Shown piece after piece: positions 1 through 5,705 of a stretch of DNA of 15,847 nt. Numbering within the stretch: position 1 is the first letter of the stretch; the number at the start of each line of letters is the position of its first letter. Origin of the DNA: Lachnospiraceae bacterium UBA7205 (GTDB lineage: Bacteria; Bacillota; Clostridia; Lachnospirales; Lachnospiraceae). Made by a program: the position numbers and the translations under genes. The stretch spans positions 1-15,847 of the forward strand of contig DKUL01000072.1 in the NCBI GenBank assembly GCA_002490665.1, read 5' to 3'. The notes under the pieces were generated by a model. The model was not told where the DNA came from and did no database searches. It saw nothing but the letters and a program-made list of their open reading frames with translations.

Positions 1-49
1 TTTTCTCTGGGTTGAAACCCTCAGTTGGCATGGGTACCGACAAAGAATG

Positions 50-238
50 TCAATGTCCGTTTATCCAACAAAGTCTTTCTATTCCGCATTGCTGGGCAGT
101 CCGTTGCCCGCCTTTAGTTGCTTTTTCTATATTTAGTTGTAGTGTAACGGTTCGGTGTTCTGCCAAACCGTTCTTTATAACAGCCGCTGGCTTCACGGCT
201 TTTGGCGCCGGTTGCCGGATGCCTGCGGTTATTACCAT
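50..238 (-). CDS. possible small ORF downstream of csrA (62 aa, unrecognised)
   Basis: A 62-residue frame begins with ATG two bases after the csrA stop codon, so it could be translated by coupling to csrA. No separate ribosome binding site is visible. The protein starts MVITAGIRQPAPKAVKPAAV, is rich in Ala, Lys and Gln, and has no signal peptide or membrane segment. I do not recognise a family. Position is the only argument for it; it may be untranslated sequence or a decayed gene following csrA. Confidence 0.25.
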   Translation of the reverse strand: MVITAGIRQPAPKAVKPAAVIKNGLAEHRTVTLQLNIEKATKGGQRTAQQCGIERLCWINGH

Positions 239-240
239 TT

Positions 241-438
241 TTAGCAGAAGCAGTCGTTTTCGGTTGCGGGTTCTTTTTCTGCCGCACGTTTTTCGATTGC
301 CTTGCCCCTTGCCACGTTTACTTCCTTCGGGGCGTCTATCATGAGCCGCATCGCCCTGTCATTGCCGCCGAGGAATGTAATCCTGACATCCTTCCCCACC
401 ATCAGGTACTCGTTTTTGTTTACAGATAATCGAAGCAT
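241..438 (-). CDS. csrA: divergent CsrA-family translational regulator (65 aa)
   Basis: CsrA proteins are small homodimeric RNA-binding proteins that block ribosome access at GGA motifs; in Firmicutes the best-known target is flagellin mRNA. I chose the ATG at 438 because AAGGAGG lies directly upstream with good spacing; the frame stays open further 5' without a binding site. The family pattern is clear: MLRLSVNKNE, LMVGKDVRITFLGG, then the strongly conserved IDAPKEV (residues 34-40) and Arg44, a key RNA contact in the family. It is divergent: the usual basic R6/R7 pair is V6/N7, and the residue before Arg44 is Ala rather than His. A short tail (RAAEKEPATENDCFC) follows the core. No fliW, the usual Firmicutes partner gene, is in view. 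The start codon lies 47 bp from a recombinase-type inverted repeat, and no convincing promoter is visible in the present upstream DNA, suggesting control by inversion. Confidence 0.85.
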   Translation of the reverse strand: MLRLSVNKNEYLMVGKDVRITFLGGNDRAMRLMIDAPKEVNVARGKAIEKRAAEKEPATENDCFC

Positions 439-485
439 GTTGAAACCCTCCTTGTTCACTGACATTTTCCATGTGCCGCCTTGCC

Positions 486-515
486 ATGCAACATTCTGTC
501 CAGATTGTTGCATCC
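486..515. repeat. left copy of 30-bp inverted repeat, putative recombination site
   Basis: These 30 bases are the exact reverse complement of 1417-1446. The copy is nearly palindromic itself, with arms ATGCAACA and TGTTGCAT around an asymmetric centre (TTCTGTCCAGAT). This matches the layout of tyrosine-recombinase core sites: two inverted binding arms around a short crossover region. The outermost left bases are CC where the right copy has GG, so the outer arm is slightly shorter here. The repeat lies between csrA and the recombinase gene. Confidence 0.85.
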
Positions 516-605
516 GTTTTATGCACACGGACACAAAAAGGAAACATGCAGCCAATTTTCATTGCAGAATGCTCCGTTTCAGCGTAATCTCACCATATAC
601 GGACG

Positions 606-632
606 TTGAAAAGGACTTCTTCACTCTATAAT
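606..632 (+). promoter_or_regulatory. promoter of the tyrosine recombinase gene
   Basis: A perfect -10 (TATAAT, 627-632) is preceded by TTGAAA (606-611) with a short 15-bp spacer. A ribosome binding site (AAGGAAGG) follows just before the ATG at 650. The short spacer suggests a weak or regulated promoter. It lies inside the candidate invertible segment, so it would move with the gene. Confidence 0.55.
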
Positions 633-649
633 CAAGGAAGGAAAACATT

Positions 650-1249
650 ATGAGCACAACAGAGCCAATCAGAGACAGAAAGACATTGCAGAACTTTAAG
701 GACTATTACCGCAGCACGGAGGCGAACATGCGCAACTACACCATCATAATCATCGGGCTGAACACCGCCCTGCGCATCAGCGATATCCTGCACCTGACCC
801 ATGATGCCGTCTACAAAAACGGCAGTGTGAAGGAGCATATCGTCGTGCGGGAACAAAAAACAGGAAAAGAAAACCGGGTCCTGCTCAACCATGAGGCGAG
901 GACGGCGCTTGCAAAATACCACAAAACACTCGTCAAGACAAAGATGTACCAGGACGGCAATCCCTATCTCTTCCCAAGTCCCAAAAAAACAGATGCCCCG
1001 CTTTCCCGTTTCCAGGCATACCGCATGATTACGGATGCCGCCAGGGCAGTCGGCATCGAGGAACACATCAGCTGCCATTCCCTGCGCAAGACCTTCGGCT
1101 ACCACGCATGGAAGCAGGGAAAAGAGCCGGTTGTGCTCATGGCTATTTTCAACCACTCATCCTTTGCCGTCACCAAACGCTACCTGTGCATTGAGCAGGA
1201 CGACAAGGATGAAGTATTCCGTGATATTTATCAAAACAGCGCAGCCTGA
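650..1249 (+). CDS. short tyrosine recombinase, FimB/FimE-size invertase (199 aa)
   Basis: This is a site-specific tyrosine recombinase made almost entirely of the catalytic domain. Visible catalytic residues are Arg42 (ALRISDIL), a beta-hairpin Lys near 70-73 (EQKTGK), His143 and Arg146 (HSLRKTFGYHAW), His169 (FNHSS) and the nucleophile Tyr178 (KRYLCIEQ). There is no SAM-like N-terminal core-binding domain of the XerC/XerD type. The length (199 aa) equals that of the fimbrial invertases FimB and FimE, which flip promoter-bearing DNA. The ATG is supported by AAGGAAGG a few bases upstream. The gene lies between perfect 30-bp inverted repeats that look like its own target sites, 650 minus 515 giving a 134-bp left gap and about 170 bp on the right, and ends in a terminator. 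All catalytic residues are present, so it is probably active. The inversion role is inferred from size and flanking sites; integration or excision is a less likely alternative. Confidence 0.88.
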   Translation: MSTTEPIRDRKTLQNFKDYYRSTEANMRNYTIIIIGLNTALRISDILHLTHDAVYKNGSVKEHIVVREQKTGKENRVLLNHEARTALAKYHKTLVKTKMYQDGNPYLFPSPKKTDAPLSRFQAYRMITDAARAVGIEEHISCHSLRKTFGYHAWKQGKEPVVLMAIFNHSSFAVTKRYLCIEQDDKDEVFRDIYQNSAA

Positions 1250-1270
1250 ACATCCCCCTCATACCTGCAC

Positions 1271-1305
1271 GCCCAGGCTCCGTCCGACACCAGCCAGGGC
1301 TTTTT
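1271..1305 (+). terminator. terminator of the recombinase gene
   Basis: GCCCAGGCT (1271-1279) pairs with AGCCAGGGC (1292-1300) except for one internal A-A mismatch, around a 12-base loop. Five T residues follow. It sits 21 bp after the recombinase stop codon and would insulate the DNA beyond, including the sigma-28-like promoter, from the recombinase transcript. Confidence 0.65.
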
Positions 1306-1372
1306 CGTGTGCCTGAAACATTATCCATATAATAATCGGGAAAAAATTTTTAGAAAAATAAAAAGAAAAAAC

Positions 1373-1400
1373 TAAAGTTTTGATAACCCCGCACCGATAT
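1373..1400 (+). promoter_or_regulatory. sigma-28/SigD-like promoter just inside the right inverted repeat
   Basis: TAAAGTTT (1373-1380) matches the full flagellar sigma-28 -35 octamer. ACCGATAT (1393-1400) differs from the SigD -10 (GCCGATAT) at one base. Counting from TAAA, the spacer is 16 bp, within the 14-16 range described for Bacillus SigD; between the octamers it is 12 rather than the enteric 11. It points right, across the right-hand repeat towards the lipase gene. After inversion it would point into csrA with a leader of roughly 90 nt. A separate TATAAT at 1328-1333 lacks a good -35. Recognition by a flagellar sigma factor is inferred. Confidence 0.55.
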
Positions 1401-1413
1401 ATAAAATGTAAGC

Positions 1414-1451
1414 AAGGGATGCAACAATCTGGACAGAATGTTGCATCCCTT
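1414..1451. repeat. right copy of inverted repeat, extended palindrome and possible terminator
   Basis: Bases 1417-1446 are the exact reverse complement of 486-515. Here the palindrome is longer: AAGGGATGCAACA (1414-1426) and TGTTGCATCCCTT (1439-1451) are perfect inverted arms around a 12-base centre in which TCTG and CAGA also pair. In rightward RNA the 13-bp stem ends in a run of T (1450-1453), so this copy may also work as a terminator or attenuator. The left copy has no matching T-run on the csrA side. Confidence 0.85.
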
Positions 1452-1571
1452 TTACTATTACTATTATGACCAAATATACACCAATTATAATACACCCGGA
1501 TAAGTTATAAAGCGCCCATTGCCACCACCCTTTTTGTGTACAAGGCAATAAAACACATATGTTCACAATTG

Positions 1572-1600
1572 TTGCATATCTGCATTTCGTGATATACTAT
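1572..1600 (+). promoter_or_regulatory. probable promoter of the lipase gene
   Basis: TTGCAT (1572-1577) and TACTAT (1595-1600) are separated by 17 bp and lie about 60 bp before the lipase start. TATACT at 1593-1598 is an alternative -10 with a 15-bp spacer. The rest of 1452-1571 holds no gene, only AT-rich sequence with a 14-codon ATG frame near 1466 that I do not consider real. Confidence 0.45.
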
Positions 1601-1660
1601 ATTCAGGGGAATTTATTTACAGTTCCTGACACCCGATAAAAATGAAAGGTACATACAATT

Positions 1661-2977
1661 ATGAGCTATATTTCTTTTTCTCTGATTTATTTTATGGCAT
1701 CCAATTTTTTTGTATTCCGGGAATGCTCCAGTCTGTCATGGATACTGCTGCCGCTCTATATTGCCGGAAACTTCTTTCCGGTATTTCGGCTGCCGCGCAC
1801 AAAACGTCTGAAAAACTGTGCCAGGGGCAAAGCCCTGCTCGTAGAATTTCTTGGCTCTACCGCGCTGTCCATCGCCCTGTTTATCCTAAGCTTTACAAAC
1901 CTTCTGTCTGTTGACACCATATTTGAAAACCCTAAATTATGGATTATCAATACACTGCTGGCAGTTATCCTCGAGGCTGTTGTTTTCTGGAATGGCATGA
2001 TCCGCATATTTTTCTCATCGGAACAGCTTGGCATCAAGACACGCATTATCGCAGTCATCTGTGGCATGATACCGGTTGTCCATCTGATTGTGCTTGGCAG
2101 GATGATTCAAATCGTATCCGATGAGATTGTAACGGAAAACCGGAAAATCATGCTGGACGAGCAGCGCCACTCGCAGCGGATATGCGCCACAAAATATCCC
2201 ATCCTTATGGTTCATGGCGTGTTTTTCCGCGATTTCAGGTATTTCAACTACTGGGGGCGTATTCCCAAGGCACTTGAGGCAAACGGCGCCCGCATATTCT
2301 ATGGAAACCACCAGTCTGCAGCCTCCGTTGAGACCAGTGCATGCGAGCTTGCGGCAAGAATCCGGGAAATCATTCAGGAGACAGGATGTGGCAAGGTCAA
2401 TATCATTGCGCATTCCAAGGGCGGCCTTGACTGCCGTCGCGCGCTGAATCTTCCCGGCATTGCCGAGCATGTGGCAACACTCACTACCGTCAGCACGCCG
2501 CACAGGGGATGCGAGTTTGCAGATTACCTGCTCACGAAAATTCCACAGGCAGAACAGGAAGCTGTGGCAAAAACATACAATGCCGCGCTGAAAAAACTGG
2601 GCGACCCCAATCCGGACTTTCTCGCAGCCGTCAACAATCTGACCGCATCCTTTTGCAAGGAATTTAACAATATGTTCCCGGACGTGCCCGGCGTAATGTA
2701 TCAGAGCATCGGCTCAAAGCTCAACAAATCCACAGGCGGACGGTTTCCGCTGAATTTTACCTATCATCTCGCCAGATACTTCGACGGCGCAAACGATGGC
2801 CTCGTGGGAGAAGCCTCCTTCCCATGGGGCAGCGCTTACAAAATGCTCACAGTAAAAGGCACACGCGGCATTTCGCACGGCGACATGATTGACCTGAATC
2901 GTGAAAATATTCCCGAATTCGATGTGCGGGAATTTTATGTACAGCTCCTGGCAGACTTAAAACAGCGCGGATATTGA
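1661..2977 (+). CDS. membrane-anchored lipase/esterase, alpha/beta hydrolase fold (438 aa)
   Basis: The C-terminal part (about 178-438) is a lipase-type alpha/beta hydrolase. It shows an oxyanion segment (ILMVHGVFF, 181-189), the nucleophile elbow AHSKGG with Ser252, a likely acid Asp379 (GANDGLV) and a likely base His406 (ISHGDM). AHSxGG is the elbow typical of triacylglycerol lipases, with Ala in place of the first Gly of GxSxG. The first ~155 residues contain about four hydrophobic stretches (near 5-40, 59-82, 93-118, 127-151), so the enzyme is probably tethered in the membrane; the side facing the substrate cannot be told. There is no cleavable signal peptide. The ATG is preceded by a GAAAGG-like site. 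The gene has its own promoter but also lies downstream of the candidate invertible segment, so transcription from there could reach it. It ends in a terminator shared with the convergent kinase gene. The substrate is unknown. Confidence 0.8.
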   Translation: MSYISFSLIYFMASNFFVFRECSSLSWILLPLYIAGNFFPVFRLPRTKRLKNCARGKALLVEFLGSTALSIALFILSFTNLLSVDTIFENPKLWIINTLLAVILEAVVFWNGMIRIFFSSEQLGIKTRIIAVICGMIPVVHLIVLGRMIQIVSDEIVTENRKIMLDEQRHSQRICATKYPILMVHGVFFRDFRYFNYWGRIPKALEANGARIFYGNHQSAASVETSACELAARIREIIQETGCGKVNIIAHSKGGLDCRRALNLPGIAEHVATLTTVSTPHRGCEFADYLLTKIPQAEQEAVAKTYNAALKKLGDPNPDFLAAVNNLTASFCKEFNNMFPDVPGVMYQSIGSKLNKSTGGRFPLNFTYHLARYFDGANDGLVGEASFPWGSAYKMLTVKGTRGISHGDMIDLNRENIPEFDVREFYVQLLADLKQRGY

Positions 2978-2994
2978 TGTCCGCGCTGTTTTTT
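2961..2994. terminator. bidirectional terminator between lipase and kinase genes
   Basis: AACAGCGCGGA (2961-2971) and TCCGCGCTGTT (2980-2990) form a perfect 11-bp stem with an 8-base loop, followed by T residues to 2994. On the opposite strand the stem is followed by four T residues, so it can serve both convergent genes. The lipase stop codon lies in the loop, and the kinase gene ends two bases beyond. Confidence 0.85.
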
Positions 2995-2995
2995 C

Positions 2996-4315
2996 TCATC
3001 CAATAAACATAATGTCCACCATAAATTTTCCATCATGGTAGTCGATGTCTATCATCCCGTCATATTTCCTGACTACTTCCCTGACACACTCCACTCCCCA
3101 TCCATGGTTCTTATCCTCTGTTTTGTCAGAGAGGAATCTCTCCCCTTCTGTCCTCGGCGCATCCCTATACCCATTGGAAACATATATGGCAAGATTATTG
3201 TGGAATGATTTCAGGCAGAAATTAATATAACGTTTTTCCCCGCTGCACTTTAACGCCGCGTCAACCGCGTTGTCCAGTAAGTTTGCCAGTACAGTGAAAA
3301 AATCGTACTCCTCGATCGGTATCGCTGTAAGCTCAATATCCGAAGTAATTCCCACATCATTTTCCCGGCATCTGCATACCGCTTTATTGATAAGATAGTC
3401 CACCGTTCCATAGCCTGTCCATGTATGATTTCGATACATATTTTCATACAAGGCGCTTATCCTTTCGATGTATCTTAACCCTTTTTCACACTCCTGCCCT
3501 CTTATGCACTCATATACATACTCCATGTCATGCCGCCTGTCATGTGCTGCCTTGCGGTTTTTGGCAATTTCACTGGCAAGCATGTCATAATTGCGTTTCA
3601 TTTTTGCTTCGTTGGCGCGCAGCATATGATTTGCTTTAGCAATCTCCCTGTACTCCAATACAATGACAAAACTGACACTGATGCAGACCAAAAACAAAAA
3701 CAACATCAGCGCAATGCCTAACAGCACTGCCTTTTTCCCATCCTCGCCTTTCCAGTCCGCATTCATGACATAGAGCACAATCACCGTTTCAGCCATGCCA
3801 ATTATGGCAAGCACAATATTCTGAAAAGGCACACTCTTCAAAAAGTCAGCAATGCCAGACCGCTTTCTCATACATACCCAGAATATGGGAATATAAAAAA
3901 GCAGAATCCACAGATTTGCCCATTCATAACTGCCTGCTGCGCACTCTGCATAGCTTAATCCGTATCTGACTGCACAAACCAGCACGACAGGCATCCGCAC
4001 AAGCAGTATTGTCCCACAGAAAAAAATACTCCACGCCAGGGCGTGCAGAAATTCTCCCCGCGCCAGCATGACAAGTCCTGCTGCCATCATCGGCAGCAGG
4101 ACAAACATTGTATGGATCAAAGACTGTATTGCCGTACTATGGGCATGGGCTTCCAGCACAAAGCATATAAGCACTGCCATGGCTGACATAATCTTCCATA
4201 AATTCCCCTGCCTATTTCTGGCAGTCTTCCCCTGTGCCTCCATGTTCATAAAATAAACGACTGCAATCGCGCATTCCATCGCCGCCTCCGCCACACCGCA
4301 TATTCCATTAACCAT
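2996..4315 (-). CDS. GHKL-type sensor histidine kinase, AgrC-like (439 aa)
   Basis: This is a membrane sensor kinase that should phosphorylate the LytTR regulator encoded just upstream. The N-terminal half has six to seven hydrophobic stretches (near 7-24, 43-56, 68-86, 92-113, 133-149, 166-185, 196-220). A linker then carries the phosphoacceptor motif RRHDMEY (His262), characteristic of AgrC-type kinases. The C-terminal ATPase has an N-box (LANLLDNAVDAA, Asn345) and a glycine motif (HGWGVECV, 404-411). Its start codon overlaps the regulator stop codon by one base (TAATG), indicating translational coupling. The membrane topology suits sensing an extracellular or membrane signal, but no agrB/agrD-like pair is present; the small exported protein at the head of the operon may be involved. 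Confidence 0.88.
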   Translation of the reverse strand: MVNGICGVAEAAMECAIAVVYFMNMEAQGKTARNRQGNLWKIMSAMAVLICFVLEAHAHSTAIQSLIHTMFVLLPMMAAGLVMLARGEFLHALAWSIFFCGTILLVRMPVVLVCAVRYGLSYAECAAGSYEWANLWILLFYIPIFWVCMRKRSGIADFLKSVPFQNIVLAIIGMAETVIVLYVMNADWKGEDGKKAVLLGIALMLFLFLVCISVSFVIVLEYREIAKANHMLRANEAKMKRNYDMLASEIAKNRKAAHDRRHDMEYVYECIRGQECEKGLRYIERISALYENMYRNHTWTGYGTVDYLINKAVCRCRENDVGITSDIELTAIPIEEYDFFTVLANLLDNAVDAALKCSGEKRYINFCLKSFHNNLAIYVSNGYRDAPRTEGERFLSDKTEDKNHGWGVECVREVVRKYDGMIDIDYHDGKFMVDIMFIG

Positions 4316-5067
4316 TACCTTAGTCCCCGCCAGTAGCCTGCCGCTTTTTCCTTTACGTCCCTATATTTGGAACGGCTGATTTTAAGCTCCGTGCCGTTTT
4401 TTAACAGGATACATTCCTTTTGCAGCGAATCAATATGCTGAATATTTACAATGTACCCTTTATCAATATAGACAAATTCCGGTGCCTGAAGCGCATCCAT
4501 TATCCGGGACAGGCTTTTCCGCTCCCGGCTCTCGCCATCCCTGTGATGTATTGTAACGTACTTTCCAGCCTTACTGATATAGACAATATTTTTATATAAG
4601 ATTCTTTCCAGCCTTCCCTGCATTTCAATGACATAGGTGCGCTGGTCCTGTTGTTCTATCCTTGGAAGAATGCAGTCAAGCGCCTCGTCAAGCTTTTCGC
4701 CTAGCAGTCTTTTTGGAATATAGCGGAATGCATTGACTTCAAAAGCCTGCGGCGCATATTTCACATAATTTGTCACATAGATAATGATGGCTTCCATGCA
4801 GTATATCCTTATTTTATATGCCAGCTCCAGACCGCTTGCCTGTTCCGGCATTTCCACATCAAGAAAATAGATGTCAAACTGCTTCCTGTCATCCAAGTCC
4901 CATATCAGTGCGCTGCTATTTTGATACAGACTAACGGCATACCGTTTTTTTGGAGACCCTGCAAAATATTTTTCCACCAGCCCTTTTAACTGTTCCGCGT
5001 CCTTTCTGTTGTCATCCACAATTGCAATGCGGTATACAGAATCATTTCCTGCCGAATCCTGTGTCAT
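4315..5067 (-). CDS. LytTR-family response regulator, AgrA/LytR type (250 aa)
   Basis: The receiver domain (about 12-135) has the acidic pair Asp18-Asp19, phosphoacceptor Asp70 (IYFLDVEMP), Thr99 (YVTN) and Lys119 (IPKR). A LytTR DNA-binding domain (about 144-247) follows, with the usual YIDKGYIVNIQHI and LKISRSKY segments. It should bind promoter DNA when phosphorylated by the kinase encoded immediately downstream, whose start overlaps this stop. The ATG is supported by an AGGAGT site that overlaps the stop codon of the preceding small gene, so all three genes form one operon. Target promoters are not identifiable; the operon's own upstream region is a plausible one. Confidence 0.92.
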   Translation of the reverse strand: MTQDSAGNDSVYRIAIVDDNRKDAEQLKGLVEKYFAGSPKKRYAVSLYQNSSALIWDLDDRKQFDIYFLDVEMPEQASGLELAYKIRIYCMEAIIIYVTNYVKYAPQAFEVNAFRYIPKRLLGEKLDEALDCILPRIEQQDQRTYVIEMQGRLERILYKNIVYISKAGKYVTIHHRDGESRERKSLSRIMDALQAPEFVYIDKGYIVNIQHIDSLQKECILLKNGTELKISRSKYRDVKEKAAGYWRGLR

Positions 5068-5078
5068 TTTGCATACTC

Positions 5079-5465
5079 CTACTGTTGTCCTTCGTCCGGC
5101 TCCGGGGGCATATAAGTATGTTCCCGATTCGTCTGACCGAATTCTGTTCCGGGTTCAAAATCTGTTTTCCCCTCCCATTGTGCAGGCTCCAAGTCCCCCT
5201 TGTTTTCCACCATATCAGACGAATATGTATGTACTGTGCAATCTGAATCAACAACGGTTATGGTTTTTATGTCTCCTTCAATCTGCCTGTTGTCCAGCCC
5301 GCCATAATTTATCACCGTATCTGCTGCTACGTCAGAAACGTGATATTCATTTACTTCATTTCCACGTTCCCGATTATCCACACGTGTCTGCGTCATCACT
5401 ATTCCCAAAGCACACACAACCGCCAGCGATGCACACAATCCTGCCAATACTGCTTTTCTTTTCAT
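5079..5465 (-). CDS. small exported or membrane-anchored protein of the LytTR operon (128 aa)
   Basis: I start this gene at the ATG at 5465 because AGGAGG lies eight bases upstream; an upstream in-frame start would put that site inside the coding region. Residues 1-25 (MKRKAVLAGLCASLAVVCAL...) form a positively charged N-terminus and a hydrophobic segment, a signal peptide or anchor without a clear lipobox. The rest is acidic and polar (about residues 26-128) and ends MPPEPDEGQQ. I recognise no domain. It is the first gene of a three-gene unit with the LytTR regulator (11-bp gap) and the GHKL kinase, so it may be a signal precursor or an accessory regulator of the kinase; this is inference from position. 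Only one Cys (76) is present outside the hydrophobic segment. Confidence 0.7.
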   Translation of the reverse strand: MKRKAVLAGLCASLAVVCALGIVMTQTRVDNRERGNEVNEYHVSDVAADTVINYGGLDNRQIEGDIKTITVVDSDCTVHTYSSDMVENKGDLEPAQWEGKTDFEPGTEFGQTNREHTYMPPEPDEGQQ

Positions 5466-5705
5466 CACAACTTCCTCCTGGCAAACCGTAATATCTTTCA
5501 CTTAGGAACTGCTCAGAAATAACATGTGCAGCTTGCGCAGGATATTTCTTTGATATGTGAAATCGGAGAAATAGACAAGTCAAGATGTACAAGTTATTTT
5601 TGAATAGTTCCTTATACCTACAAGTTTATTCTACAACACGAAATGGCATTTGTGTGAAAATGTCCGCAAATGGTAAAATTTTGGCTGTTATCGGAATGTT
5701 TCAAT

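Larger units (their letters stand above)
486..1446. other. candidate invertible DNA segment carrying its own recombinase
   Basis: The segment is bounded by oppositely oriented, perfectly matching 30-bp sites. It contains a single gene (tyrosine recombinase), that gene's promoter and terminator, and an outward-pointing sigma-28-like promoter just inside the right site. Recombination between inverted sites flips the DNA, as in FimB/FimE and C. difficile RecV systems. Flipping would move the outward promoter next to csrA. No direct repeats or target duplication flank it, which argues against a simple transposon. That it inverts is inferred, not observed. Confidence 0.65.

Noticed and set aside
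11..450. 12-mer GTTGAAACCCTC at 11-22 and 439-450
   Set aside because: The second copy is part of the csrA ribosome binding region, but the first is not followed by a start codon, so it was judged a probable coincidence.
486..1446. Inverted repeats as transposon ends
   Set aside because: No flanking target duplication is visible, each repeat is internally palindromic with an asymmetric centre, and the enclosed enzyme is a tyrosine recombinase rather than a DDE transposase. Inversion fits better.
1466..1510. 14-codon ATG frame right of the inverted repeat
   Set aside because: Too short, with no ribosome binding site; not a credible leader peptide.
5626..5705. Hairpin CATTTGTG/CGCAAATG after aroA as a terminator
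   Set aside because: The stem is short, contains a mismatch on the minus strand and has no T-run.
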